From Symsagittifera roscoffensis (Eukaryota > Xenacoelomorpha > Acoela > Convolutidae): a DNA stretch of 64,000 nucleotides. A program made the translations under genes and the position numbers. Location: positions 58,908,759 to 58,972,758 of the forward strand of contig NC_087063.1 in assembly GCF_963678635.1 (NCBI RefSeq), given 5' to 3'. The notes under the pieces were generated by a model, which saw only the letters and a list, made by a program, of their open reading frames with translations, had not been told where the DNA came from and made no database searches. Positions 21,693 to 33,069 of the stretch are shown in pieces; within the stretch, counting starts at the first letter, position 1; each line of letters begins with the position of its first letter.

Positions 21693-23470
21693 TTTGATCA
21701 AACTGGACTGCAGGTTGTGCAAATAATTCAATCAAAGGAACCGTGATATCTAAATGTGTTTTCTTAAACCAATTTTAAACAGCATTTTTGAGAAGATCGA
21801 ATGGATTTTTGTATATTTGAGTATGCCATTCTAGTCTACCATCTTTTTAAAAAGCTCATAAACGGCAATAGATGTATGAATTATGCAACAGCCGTTGTAA
21901 TCGGTTTGCATGCTTTTTACCACATGGTGCCGTTTTCTGTTCATTGTCCCTAATTTGTCAGTTCCATTGTATTGGTGAAAAAATAGAATTATTGAGTCAA
22001 AAACGGATGAGGAATCAAAATGAATCAAGATAGTTTCTTCCTTCTTCCCGAGGATGATATGGATGCAGTACTTGTTTAACAGTTAAATACTGTTCTGTTC
22101 CTACTTTTGAAAAAACAAAGTGGCAAATATACGCGGCTAGGGGTAGCTTCAGAGCCTTTGTCCAGTTGTCTCTATAATCAAACTGTAGAGATAGCTTCGA
22201 AACCCAAGTAACCCAACGCATACAATTGTGCTAATTTTTTCTACACTTCAGATCAGTTTTCACTTTTGAAAAAAAACTTTTTAATTAACGAGAAAAACAT
22301 CAATTAACCGGAATAAGTCAAACAGCTCGTATATTGGGCCTTTCTCTCGTGTAATAACCGTCGTCACTTAACTTATTTTCATGTTTTGATATTTTAATCT
22401 AATTTATGAAAAGGGTGACGGAATATTTCAGACTATTTTTAACTTCGAAACAGTTTTGCTTAAGAAAATTAACAGTTCTTGTTAACGCCTTTCTTGTGGT
22501 TCACTGCGGAATAACTGTTCCCGTTCTAACTTTCGGTTTTAAAAACGTTTGTTCAAATTCTTCAAAAAAACCACCTAGCTAAGGTTGAACTCGTTGCTCA
22601 ATCTTCACGACTTTTTCTAATGTTTCGAGTTTCGAGAAAAGTTACAGAATATTTGTGCTCAGTAGGAAATTTATCTTGAGACAAGTGTCCAATTTTGTTT
22701 AACCACTTTTGAACGAGTTTTTTTAGAGCATCTGAAATCTGATGCGAACTGTTAAGGCGCAAACAGCGGCTTAATTTGGCTTAGATGTGGTTTCCAATTG
22801 ACTTGAGAGAAAATATCTTGTCATGATGAAACGTTAAAAATATCATTTTGTAATTTACTTACATGTGGTGGAAGATTGTCGAAAAAACTCGGAAAAAACT
22901 TAACTTGTGTTTCTTTTTTTGAAAAATTCAACATATTTTAGTATGGCGTTAATTTTATTGGCGTTAAAGGTTGACCAAAACACTCAGGTTTTGGCCTTGA
23001 TGCGAACAATTTTGTTGTCTTTGATTTTTTTTGCCCTGAGTTTGGTTTTTCTTTCAGACAAACATCAAAATTTTATTTTAACTAGCCATTTTGTCCGTTT
23101 TTTTGTCCGAGCTCAAAATTAAAAAAAACTTTGTTGCGACCACTTTCTGCAAATTATGGGTTTGAAAATTGCCAATTGTGCAAAGTTGGGCAATCAACGC
23201 GCGCTGTAAATTTCCTCCTACTAAAGCGTAAGCGGCAAATTAAGTCAATCCCAATTGCACTGAATCATTTGTTACAAGACTCTGAACATATTATTATTTT
23301 CTTCCCCTAGCATGCATGTATGGCGGGCAATTAAAAAAATTGAGTGAAAATATTTCTTTTATTTGAAAATTTTATTAATTTTTTAACCAAAAAGCTTTCC
23401 GACGTTTATCCAAATATCTGTTCTGCACATAGGCCTTTTTTTCCCAAATTTTGGTTTCACCTTTTTAGCG
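21693..23470. other. No gene recognised
   Basis: AT-rich sequence, possibly upstream exons or regulatory DNA of the minus-strand gene. A hydrophobic 71-codon plus frame at 22907 is T-rich low-complexity sequence and is not supported as coding. Confidence 0.5.
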
Positions 23471-23670
23471 NNNNNNNNNNNNNNNNNNNNNNNNNNNNNN
23501 NNNNNNNNNNNNNNNNNNNNNNNNNNNNNNNNNNNNNNNNNNNNNNNNNNNNNNNNNNNNNNNNNNNNNNNNNNNNNNNNNNNNNNNNNNNNNNNNNNNN
23601 NNNNNNNNNNNNNNNNNNNNNNNNNNNNNNNNNNNNNNNNNNNNNNNNNNNNNNNNNNNNNNNNNNNNNN
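23471..23670. other. Assembly gap (200 N)
   Basis: Exactly 200 undetermined bases, a scaffold join. Order and distance across it are unproven. Confidence 0.99.
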
Positions 23671-23844
23671 TTTTGCTTCCAAACGGTGCAAATTGAGGTA
23701 ACAAGATGGATATAGCTTGCGCCGAAAACATTTTAGCGAGAGAAAAAAACGAATTGGACAAAATCAAGGCTAGTAAAAATATAAATTACAAAAAGATTTC
23801 GAATTATAGTCAAAATTACTTCTATCGGATTTTCAAAAAAAAAA

Positions 23845-24360
23845 GTTTTGTCGAAAATTTTAGGTCAATCAAATTGATTTTTTGAGCCATCCCAAACAAT
23901 AAAAAACTAGAAAAACAGGCCAAAAAGTAGTTATTTTTTTAGAAAGTGACCAAAAATAATGCTTTTTTTTTGGCGCGCGTTCCCCACTCAAAATTAAAAT
24001 ATATTGGCGCCAAAGGTGTCCTCAGAAAGTTTTTAGGGTCCGTCACCAAGAATGGATATCTTAAAATAGTACAAAGGGGGACCCTTTGGGTCGGCAGGGG
24101 GTCGAATCCCTCAGGGGAAAGCGTCCACCCCCTAAACTCGCACCTACTTGTATCAGAAAACAAAAGATGCATGATTTGCAAATTAGGCCGACAAAAAATA
24201 AGTACACAAACAAAAGTTCAACAATTCAATTCCCTCCCATAAAAAGTGTTTTCAAAATCTTGCCTCCGGCGCCAAAAATATGGCCAAAATTACGACAAAA
24301 GCGTGCATTGGGAGAGATCGAAAAATCAATTTGGTCGGCCTAAAAAAAGGTCGTCAAAAA
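23845..24360 (+). mobile_element. MITE-like element with about 45-bp terminal inverted repeats
   Basis: The left end has AGGTCAATCAAATTGATTTT and the right end has AAAATCAATTTGGTCGGCCT, which are reverse complements with few mismatches. The similarity extends outward through AAAGGTCGTCAAA-like sequence. The body is about 515 bp without a transposase frame. It carries GGGGTCGAATCCC, close to a Pol III B box. Chance frames in the body are not supported as genes. Confidence 0.7.
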
Positions 24361-24431
24361 AAGGTCGTGTAACATAGTGCTATTTTTTTGACCATCTTAA
24401 CATCAAAATTGGCTGGAAAAGGGTTTGGTAA

Positions 24432-24745
24432 ACTCATAGAGTAACTTCAGATAAGATACACCGTCTGCTCGTCACGCTATCTTATTTTCGGCCGGATAGA
24501 GTCGTGCAACTTCTTAGTCTAATACCAACCTTAATCTTACTCTTTTATCTGCTAGTCTCAATAGATCTAGTGTACACCACTTTACGCAAGTTAGTTTCCA
24601 TAATGAGAACAACTGTAGTCTAGGTTTAACTCAAAGTGCTCTGGTGCTGAAACTACTAGTAGTTTCAGCACTTACAGATAAGTGAATTGTTAGTTTGATG
24701 GAGTATGATTGGCTAGTATTCAATATTTAGTATTCAATATTTTTA
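24432..24745 (-). repeat. Inverted end of the long-element LTR
   Basis: This is the reverse complement of about 43660-43970 and 47620-47960, with landmarks ACTCATAGAGTAA, CGGCCGGATAGA and CTAGTCTCAATAGATC. It is followed in the opposite sense by the normal post-LTR leader, so the LTR end is flipped relative to its own leader. Confidence 0.85.
24644..24671. repeat. Perfect 28-nt hairpin in LTR (A1)
   Basis: Arms GTGCTGAAACTAC and GTAGTTTCAGCAC flank a TA loop. Homologous hairpins in B and C keep pairing through paired changes. Confidence 0.85.
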
Positions 24746-24863
24746 TCTATTCTCATCTGATGCGACGAAAAGTCTCAAACAAGACCCTAACTATTTTAGA
24801 TTAGAAAAATAAACCAGAACATTAGGATAGAGTTAGACAAATACAACATTTTAAAAATGTTGT

Positions 24864-25088
24864 ATGACGAAAAACTTAGTAGAAATGCCTCTACGACTCA
24901 ATAGATCAGAAACAATTTTCCGAACAATACGAGAACTACTCGGTATTGGAAGAAGGCCTCGGACAAGAGGCGACGTACAACTAGGAAGAAACCTACCAAT
25001 TGATTTCATGATTGTACGACAAAAACCAGATCAAACTTTTATAATTAGAATACTTGCAGCAGAAAAAATATATATTTTCATTTACTAA
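24864..25088 (+). CDS. Arginine-rich leader ORF (A1), 74 codons
   Basis: This small basic protein is encoded just after the LTR end and primer-binding region of the long element. Residues about 10-45 hold RLNRSETIFRTIRELLG followed by GRRPRTRGDVQ and then FMIVRQKPDQTFIIR. Versions are found at 29918, 46096 and 48069. The arginine cluster resembles nucleic-acid-binding arginine motifs of small retroviral regulators, but homology to any is not claimed. It starts at an ATG inside a palindrome (ACAACATTTT/AAAATGTTGT). Confidence 0.6.
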   Translation: MTKNLVEMPLRLNRSETIFRTIRELLGIGRRPRTRGDVQLGRNLPIDFMIVRQKPDQTFIIRILAAEKIYIFIY

Positions 25089-26023
25089 CATAAATATTTG
25101 AAGAAACATCTTCAATAATTTTTCATGGCGCTAAACCTAATAATTATACAATAACGACCAATAAAAACAACACTAGTCGTCTTTCTCCTTGAAAAATCTG
25201 CAGTAAATTAAAAACAACTTTAAAATAATATTCATTGAAGATAAAAGTACAAAAATTAGTTAGTATAAAGCATTTGTTGTTAGTATATATAAATCATTGC
25301 TCCAACCCAGCTTCATCACCTAAAACATAACAGCAAATCTCAAAAACTAAAAAACATCAAAACTAAAAACTCAACATTTTTCACTTAAATTAATTTCATT
25401 TAAAATAGCAGATCATCAAAGCTTCCCTTAGATCTTTAAATTAAATTGAACTAATTCTAAAATTCTGATCATCAAGTCTTATCCTTGTATCCATTAGAAC
25501 AATTTTGTTCTCCCCCTCCCATATTAATTAGTATCTAACGACCTCAAACGTCGACTCACTACCCAACACTTTTTAAAGACCCAGAATTAACAGAAATTTT
25601 TCAAATAGCTAACCATTCTAATTATGATAAACAGTGAAGAACTTCGGTTACTCATCCTTAATTTGATCCCCTTCCTCTTAAATGACCCAAGCTAAATCAC
25701 TTAAACTTAGTAAGTCATAAAATAGTATCTAACGAACTACTTGCGTTCTAATTATACCTGAATCTTGTGGATCAATTTACCATTCTCCAACCCTTGATCA
25801 CAAATCACAACCCCTAAGTAATATTAGGTAAGTCTAACTTAACTTAAAATTATTCACGAGAAAGGAAAAATCATTCTCACGAATTGAAATATGCTTTTCT
25901 CTCCGACCCGACAAATACGCCTCAAGTTAAGCTAACCACAAAAAATCGTAGCCACAAAAAAACTAACAGTTTAAGACACTAGAAATCACTAACCCCAATA
26001 TTGCATTCATCATCCTAAACCTT
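25089..26023 (+). other. Leader of the long element (A1), noncoding
   Basis: Contains CCCAGCTTCATCACC, two GATCATCAA..CTT stem-loops near 25410-25500, an AGAACAATTTTGTTCT hairpin and an AGGTAAGT that fits a splice donor near 25828. No gene is present. Confidence 0.6.
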
Positions 26024-26431
26024 ATGTCAAGAGACAATTTAGGAAATAAACAAACAATTATATTACACAATTGTAAAATTAACCACGAAAAATACGATCT
26101 CGTAATCACACCACACAGACAAACAATGGGATACATAAGAACAAAAAGACAAACACTAAAAAAAATAATTAACAAACGAAAACAAATTAGTAGGAAACGA
26201 TTTTCAAAACGAAGAAACGCAGTCTCAGAATCAAAAACAAGCGCAATACAAGAACTACACAATTTAAAAGACTCAATAAGCAAAAACCATCAAAATAACA
26301 ATCAAATATACTTTTCTGACCCAGAAACTACGTCACCAGCATCAATAAAAGGACAACGTACAATAAAAAAAGTCATACTCAAACAAACCAAGAGGTCTGT
26401 ACAATTGGAATCAACCAATAAGACACATTGA
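26024..26431 (+). pseudogene. ORF1 (A1), frameshifted near the 3' end
   Basis: Starts MSRDNLGNKQTIILHNC and is rich in K/R. After residue about 118 an extra A in an A-run shifts the frame, so the conserved ending LYNW.QPIRHI seen in B and C is lost. Function unknown. Confidence 0.6.
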
Positions 26432-26463
26432 GAATTACCCGCTAACAGTGATACAACACAAAA

Positions 26464-27440
26464 ATGATTCGTAATGAAAAAAACCTAGAAGATTCAACAC
26501 TCGCATTTTTAATGCATCCCTCATCTGAAGCTCTAGGAAAAGTACAATTTTGCTTGTCCTCGATCTCATTCAAACTGATGACATAGAAAATCAAATTTCA
26601 AAAATTTTTACAGAATACATAAAAAATATACAAGATCAAAACTCACAAAGAGCCAATTCAATGTTCACAATCGATGTATTTTCACTTATCTATAACTATT
26701 TATCTATATTAGAATTGAAAAAACCTCAAGGCGGTTCGCCAACTCAAAAATTTCGACATACAACCGTACGCCAAAAAAAACATATATTTACAAACATTTT
26801 GAATGCAAAGAGTGAAAATCTAACTAGTAACAAAACAACACAACACGTAAAACACAATTTACAAAAAATCTTAGCATAGTTCATTATCGATTAATTTGTT
26901 TATAAATTTGATCTTATCGCACTACCAAGAAAAATTTTAAGACCACAAAATACAGATGACGAAACCATATTGGCAGAACAAACAGATTATGTTTGGGACC
27001 CTGAATGGTCTCATGCATCATTTATTAAAATACCAACAGATATATCACGCCAAGCAATAAGCACAATCTTTATTCATAAAGATTATGTTAAAGTATACCC
27101 ACTTACAATTGACGCAACACCTTTAAACTATAATTCATTTTTTCCTGAAAGAGCAGGAAATATTAGTCTAAACTCTACTTTTATAAATCAAGACAACTTA
27201 AACGGAACAAGAAACCTTACACAACAAGATATACAAACCCCATCACATTTCGTAAATGAAGAAATAAATGAAAGAATAACAAAAACAAAAGCTCAACGAA
27301 GCATTCCACCTTTTCGATCCAATTTTACAACTACAAAACCGAAAAACCCAACGTTACAACAAGCAATTATACAAACCACTGTAAAACCCTCTGCTGCTCA
27401 ACATTTTCACAAACGGATTACCGAACATTTTGACCAGTAA
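26464..27440 (+). pseudogene. gag N-terminal part (A1), stops inside
   Basis: Starts MIRNEKNLED, overlapping the old end of ORF1, and carries SQRANSMFTIDVFSLIYNY and AEQTDYVWDPEWSHASFIK blocks shared with C. Several stops occur (for example at 26877). It ends where sequence unrelated to the element begins (27441). Capsid and downstream genes are missing. Confidence 0.65.
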
Positions 27441-27686
27441 CAAAACCATCATATAAGCAAAAAACATCACATAGAAATAATTTTTCGGATAGTATTAAGA
27501 AACCGTGTCTAAAATATCTAGTTAAAAAGTTCTAATAAGTCTGGAGGAAAAACCAACCGAGCAAAAAAAATCCATCACTCTCTTCAAAATTTGAAACAAT
27601 GAGTACTTCTCAAATGATATTGTCTGTTAATGAAGAGCATAAGACCAGCGAAACGCACATAATTGACCAGGCGAAACGTACATAAG
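27441..27686. other. Spacer of unknown origin in A1
   Basis: Sequence between the gag fragment and the truncated MITE, containing a near-repeat of GACCAGCGAAACG/GACCAGGCGAAACG. Repeated in A2 at about 32440-32692. Confidence 0.5.
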
Positions 27687-28063
27687 TTTTGTCGAATTTT
27701 TCAGGTCAATCAAATTGATTTTTTGAGCTATCCCAAACACTAAAAAATTTGAAAAACAGACCAAAAAAGGAGTTATTAGACATTTTTTTGGAAAATGAGA
27801 AAAAATAGTGTTTTTTTAGGCGCGCGTTCCCTACTCAAAATTAAAATATATTGGCGCCCAAGGTGTCTTCAGAAAATTTTTAGGGACCGTCACCAAAAAT
27901 GGATATCTCAAAATAGTACAAAGGGGAAACCCTTTGGGTCGCCAGGGGTCGAATCCCTCATGGGAAAGCGTCCACCCCCCTAAACCCGCTCCTGCTTGTA
28001 TCAGAAAACAATAGATGCATGATTTGCAAATTAAACCGACAAAAAACAAGTACACAAACAAAA
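27687..28063 (+). mobile_element. Truncated MITE-like element (A1)
   Basis: Left terminus TTTTGTCGAATTTTTCAGGTCAATC and the body match 23845 with more divergence. The right third is missing and it joins the leader at AAAATTATACAATAACG. Confidence 0.7.
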
Positions 28064-28066
28064 ATT

Positions 28067-28866
28067 AAAAATTATACAATAACGACCAATAAAAACAAGA
28101 CTAGTCGTTCTCCTTCAAAAATCTGCAGTAAATTAAAAACAACTTTAAAATAATATTTATTGAAGATAAAAGTACATAAATTAGTTAGTATAAAGCATTT
28201 GTTGTTAGTATATATAAATCATTGCTTCAACCCAGCTTCATCACCTAAAACATAACAGCAAATCTCAAAAACTAACAAACATCAAAACTAAAAACTTAAC
28301 CTTTTTAACTTAACCTTTTATCGAATAATTATCTAGGCTTTTCCTTGTTTTCACTTAAATTAATTTCATTTAAAATAGCAGATCATCAAAGCTTCCCTTG
28401 GACCTTTAAATTAAATTAAACTAAGTCTAAACTTCTGATCATCAAGGCTTATCCTTGGATCGAATAGAACAATTTTGTTCTCCCCCTCCCATTTTAATTA
28501 GTATCTAACGACCTCAAACGTCGATTCACTATCCAACCCTTTTTAAAGACCCAGAATTAATAGAAAATTTTCAAATAGCTAACCATTCTAATTATGATAA
28601 ACACTGAAGAACTCCGGTTACTCATCCTTCATTTGATCCCCTTCCTCTTAAATGACTCAAGCTAAAACACTTAGTCTTAGTAAGTCAGAAAATAGTATCT
28701 AACGAACTACTTGCGTTCTAATTATACCTGAACCTTGTGGATCAATATACCATTCTCCAACCCTTGATCACAAATCACAACCCCTAAGTAAGATTAGGTA
28801 AACCTAACCTAACTTAAAATTATTCACGAGAAAGCAAAATCATTCTCACGAATTGATATATGCTTT
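28067..28866 (+). repeat. Partial leader copy after the truncated MITE (A1)
   Basis: Matches 25140-25905 (leader of the long element) without the leader ORF. It stops abruptly at the duplication junction. Confidence 0.8.
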
Positions 28867-28898
28867 TCGAATTACTTCTATCGGATTTTCAAAAAAAA

Positions 28899-29414
28899 AG
28901 TTTTGTCGAAAATTTTAGGTCAATCAAATTGATTTTTTGAGCCATCCCAAACAATAAAAAACTAGAAAAACAGGCCAAAAGTAGTTATTTTTTTTGAAAG
29001 TGACCAAAAATAATGCTTTTTTTTTGGCGCGCGTTCCCCACTCAAAATTAAAATATATTGGCGCCAAAGGTGTCCTCAGAAAGTTTTTAGGGTCCGTCAC
29101 CAAGAATGGATATCTTAAAATAGTACAAAGGGGGACCCTTTGGGTCGGCAGGGGGTCGAATCCCTCAGGGGAAAGCGTCCACCCCCTAAAATCGCACCTA
29201 CTTGTATCAGAAAACAAAAGATGCATGATTTGCAAATTAGGCCGACAAAAAATAAGTACACAAACAAAAGTTCAACAATTCAATTCCCTCCCATAAAAAG
29301 TGTTTTCAAAATCTTGCCTCCGGCGCCAAAAATATGGCCAAAATTACGACAAAAGCGTGCATTGGGAGAGATCGAAAAATCAATTTGGTCGGCCTAAAAA
29401 AAGGTCGTCAAAAA
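28899..29414 (+). mobile_element. MITE-like element (A2)
   Basis: Second copy of 23845-24360, created by the tandem duplication. It differs by only a few bases. Confidence 0.75.
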
Positions 29415-29485
29415 AAGGTCGTGTAACATAGTGCTATTTTTTTGACCATCTTAACATCAAAATTGGCTGGAAAAGGGTTTGGTAA

Positions 29486-29799
29486 ACTCATAGAGTAACT
29501 TCAGATAAGATACACCGTCTGCTCGTCACGCTATCTTATTTTCGGCCGGATAGAGTCGTGCAACTTCTTAGTCTAATACCAACCTTAATCTTACTCTTTT
29601 ATCTGCTAGTCTCAATAGATCTAGTGTACACCACTTTACGCAAGTTAGTTTCCATAATGAGAACAACTGTAGTCTAGGTTTGACTCAAAGTGCTCTGGTG
29701 CTGAAACTACTAGTAGTTTCAGCACTTACAGATAAGTGAATTGTTAGTTTGATGGAGTATGATTGGTTAGTATTCAATATTTAGTATTCAATATTTTTA
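29486..29799 (-). repeat. Inverted LTR end (A2)
   Basis: Duplicate of 24432-24745, including the perfect hairpin at 29698-29725. Confidence 0.85.
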
Positions 29800-29917
29800 T
29801 CTATTCTCATCTGATGCGACGAAAAGTCTCAAACAAGACCCTAACTATGTTAGGTTAGAAACATAAACCAGAACATTAGAATAGAGTTAGACAAATACAA
29901 CATTTTAAAAATGTTGT

Positions 29918-30142
29918 ATGACGAAAAACTTAGTAGAAATGCCTCTACGACTCAATAGATCAGAAACAATTTTCCGAACAATACGAGAACTACTCGGTAT
30001 TGGAAGAAGGCATCGGACAAGAGGCGACGTACGACTAGGAAGAAACCTACCAATTGATTTCATGATTGTACGACAAAAACCAGATCAAACTTTTATAATT
30101 AGAATACTTGCAGCAGAAAAAATATATATTTTCATTTACTAA
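29918..30142 (+). CDS. Arginine-rich leader ORF (A2), 74 codons
   Basis: Differs from the A1 version at only a few codons (for example GRRHRTRGDVR instead of GRRPRTRGDVQ) and has the same start and stop. Intact frame. Confidence 0.6.
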   Translation: MTKNLVEMPLRLNRSETIFRTIRELLGIGRRHRTRGDVRLGRNLPIDFMIVRQKPDQTFIIRILAAEKIYIFIY

Positions 30143-31077
30143 CATAAATATTTGAAGAAACATCTTCAATAACTTTTCATGGCGCTAAACCTAATAATTA
30201 TACAATAACGACCAATAAAAACAACACTAGTCGTCGTTCTCCTTGAAAAATCTGCAGTAAATTAAAAACAACTTTAAAATAATATTCATTGAAGATAAAA
30301 GTACAAAAATTAGTTAGTATAAAGCATTTGTTGTTAGTATATATAAATCATTGCTCCAACCCAGCTTCATCACCTAAAACATAACAGCAAATCTCAAAAA
30401 CTAAAAAACATCAAAACTAAAAACTCAACATTTTTCACTTAAATTAATTTCATTTAAAATAGCAGATCATCAAAGCTTCCCTTAGATCTTTAAATTAAAT
30501 TGAACTAATTCTAAAATTCTGATCATCAAGTCTTATCCTTGTATCCATTAGAACAATTTTGTTCTCCCCCTCCCATATTAATTAGTATCTAACGACCTCA
30601 AACGTCGACTCACTACCCAACACTTTTTAAAGACCCAGAATTAACAGAAATTTTTCAAATAGCTAACCATTCTAATTATGATAAACAGTGAAGAACTTCG
30701 GTTACTCATCCTTAATTTGATCCCCTTCCTCTTAAATGACCCAAGCTAAATCACTTAAACTTAGTAAGTCATAAAATAGTATCTAACGAACTACTTGCGT
30801 TCTAATTATACCTGAATCTTGTGGATCAATTTACCATTCTCCAACCCTTGATCACAAATCACAACCCCTAAGTAATATTAGGTAAGTCTAACTTAACTTA
30901 AAATTATTCACGAGAAAGGAAAAATCATTCTCACGAATTGAAATATGCTTTTCTCTCCGACCCGACAAATACGCCTCAAGTTAAGCTAACCACAAAAAAT
31001 CGTAGCCACAAAAAAACTAACAGTTTAAGACACTAGAAATCACTAACCCCAATATTGCATTCATCATCCTAAACCTT
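30143..31077 (+). other. Leader of the long element (A2), noncoding
   Basis: Duplicate of 25089-26023 with the same stem-loops. Confidence 0.6.
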
Positions 31078-31437
31078 ATGTCAAGAGACAATTTAGGAAA
31101 TAAACAAACAATTATATTACACAACTGTAAAATTAACCACGAAAAATACGATCTCGTAACACTAAAAAAAATAATTAACAAACGAAAACAAATTAGTAGG
31201 AAACGATTTTCAAAACGAAGAAACGCAGTCTCAGAATCAAAAACAAGCGCAATACAAGAACTATACAATTTAAAAGACTCAATAAGCAAAAACCATCAAA
31301 ATAACAATCAAATATACTTTTCTGACCCAGAAACTACGTCACCAGCATCAATAAAAGGACAACGTACAATAAAAAAAGTCATACTCAAACAAACCAAGAG
31401 GTCTGTACAATTGGAATCAACCAATAAGACACATTGA
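31078..31437 (+). pseudogene. ORF1 (A2), internal 48-base deletion and frameshift
   Basis: Same start as A1. Sixteen codons (from ITPHRQTMG through TKRQ) are deleted in frame at about 31158. The 3' frameshift of A1 is shared, so that damage preceded the duplication. Confidence 0.65.
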
Positions 31438-31468
31438 GAATTACCCGCTAACAGTGATACAACACAAA

Positions 31469-32439
31469 AATGATTCATAATGAAAAAAACCTAGAAGATT
31501 CAACACTCGCATTTTTAATGCATCCCTAATCTGAAGCTCTAGGAAAAGTACAATTTTGCTTGTCCTCGATCTCATTCAAACTGATGACATAGAAATTCAA
31601 ATTTCAAAAGTTTTTACAGAATACATAAAAAATATACAAGATCAAAACTCACAAAGAGCCAATTGAATGTTCACAATCGATGTATTTTCACTTATCTATA
31701 ACTATTTATCTATATTAGAATTGAAAAAACCTCAAGGCGGTTCGCCAACTCAAAAATTTCGACATACAACCGTACGCCAAAAAAACATATATTTACAAAC
31801 ATTTTGAATGCAAAGAGTGAAAATCTAACTAGTAACAAAACAACACAACACGTAAAACACAATTTACAAAAAATCTTAGCATAGTTCATTATCGATTAAT
31901 TTGTTTATAAATTTGATCTTATCGCACTACCAAGAAAAATTTTAAGACCACAAAATACAGATGACGAAACCATATTGGCAGAACAAACAGATTATGTTTG
32001 GGACCCTGAATGGTCTCATGCATCATTTATTAAAATACCAACAGATATATCACGCCAAGCAATAAGCACAATCTTTATTCATAAAGATTATGTTAAAGTA
32101 TACCCACTTACAATTGACGCAACACCTTTAAACTATAATTCATTTTTTCCTGAAAGAGCAGGAAATATTAGTCTAAACTCTACTTTTATAAATCAAGACA
32201 ACTTAAACGGAACAAGAAACCTTACACAACAAGATATACAAACCCCATCACATTTCGTAAATGAAGAAATAAATGAAAGAATACCAAAAAAAAAAAGCTC
32301 AACGAAGCATTCCACCTTTTCGATCCAATTTTACAACTACAAAACCGAAAAACCCAACGTTACAACAAGCAATTATACAAACCACTGTAAAACCCTCTGC
32401 TGCTCAACATTTTCACAAACGGATTACCGAACATTTTGA
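31469..32439 (+). pseudogene. gag N-terminal part (A2)
   Basis: As in A1, with an additional TGA at the SQRAN block and an altered frame from about 32284 (an A-run), so the end reads differently. Non-functional. Confidence 0.65.
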
Positions 32440-32692
32440 CCAGTAACAAAACCATCATATAAGCAAAAAACATCACATAGAAATAATTTTTCGGATAGTA
32501 TTAAGAAACCGTGTCTAAAATATCTAGTTAAAAAGTTCTAATAAGTCTGGAGGAAAAACCAACCGAGCAAAAAAAATCCATCACTCTCTTCAAAATTTGA
32601 AACAATGAGTACTTCTCAAATGATATTGTCTGTTAATGAAGAGCATAAGACCAGCGAAACATACATAATTGACCAGGCGAAACGTACATAAG

Positions 32693-33069
32693 TTTTGTCG
32701 AATTTTTCAGGTCAATCAAATTGATTTTTTGAGCTATCCCAAACACTAAAAAATTTGAAAAACAGACCAAAAAAGGAGTTATTAGACATTTTTTTGGAAA
32801 ATGAGAAAAAATAGTGTTTTTTTGGGCGCGCGTTCCCTACTCAAAATTAAAATATATTGGCGCCCAAGGTGTCTTCAGAAAATTTTTAGGGACCGTCACC
32901 AAAAATGGATATCTCAAAATAGTACAAAGGGGGACCCTTTGGGTCGCCAGGGGTCGAATCCCTCAGGGGAAAGCGTCCACCCCCCTAAACCCGCTCCTGC
33001 TTGTATCAGAAAACAATAGATGCATGATTTGCAAATTAAACCGACAAAAAATAAGTACACAAACAAAAA
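32693..33069 (+). mobile_element. Truncated MITE-like element (A2)
   Basis: Duplicate of 27687-28063, again fused to leader sequence at its right end. Confidence 0.7.

Larger units (their letters stand above)
23814..28869 (+). repeat. Five-kilobase tandem duplication, unit 1 (copy A1)
   Basis: Starting AATTACTTCTATCGG, this repeats at 28870 with offset 5054-5056, changing to about 5006 after a 48-base deletion in unit 2. The unit contains a full MITE-like element, an inverted LTR end, leader, leader ORF, ORF1, the gag start, a truncated MITE and a second leader copy. The junction is TGCTTTTC/GAATTAC. It lies 143 bases after the assembly gap. Confidence 0.93.

Noticed and set aside
22907-23122. 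Hydrophobic 71-codon plus frame
   Set aside because: T-rich low-complexity sequence, no start context or similarity, no second copy.
23344-23767. Frames crossing the N gap
   Set aside because: Artefacts of undetermined bases.
23946-24343. Two overlapping frames repeated at 29000 and in part at 27795 and 32801
   Set aside because: Belong to the MITE-like repeat; truncated copies change frame and the sequence has inverted-repeat structure rather than coding constraint.
25963-26283. Hydrophobic minus-strand frames at 25963, 31017 and 33945
   Set aside because: Antisense to the conserved, lysine-rich ORF1; hydrophobicity is the expected complement of A-rich coding sequence.
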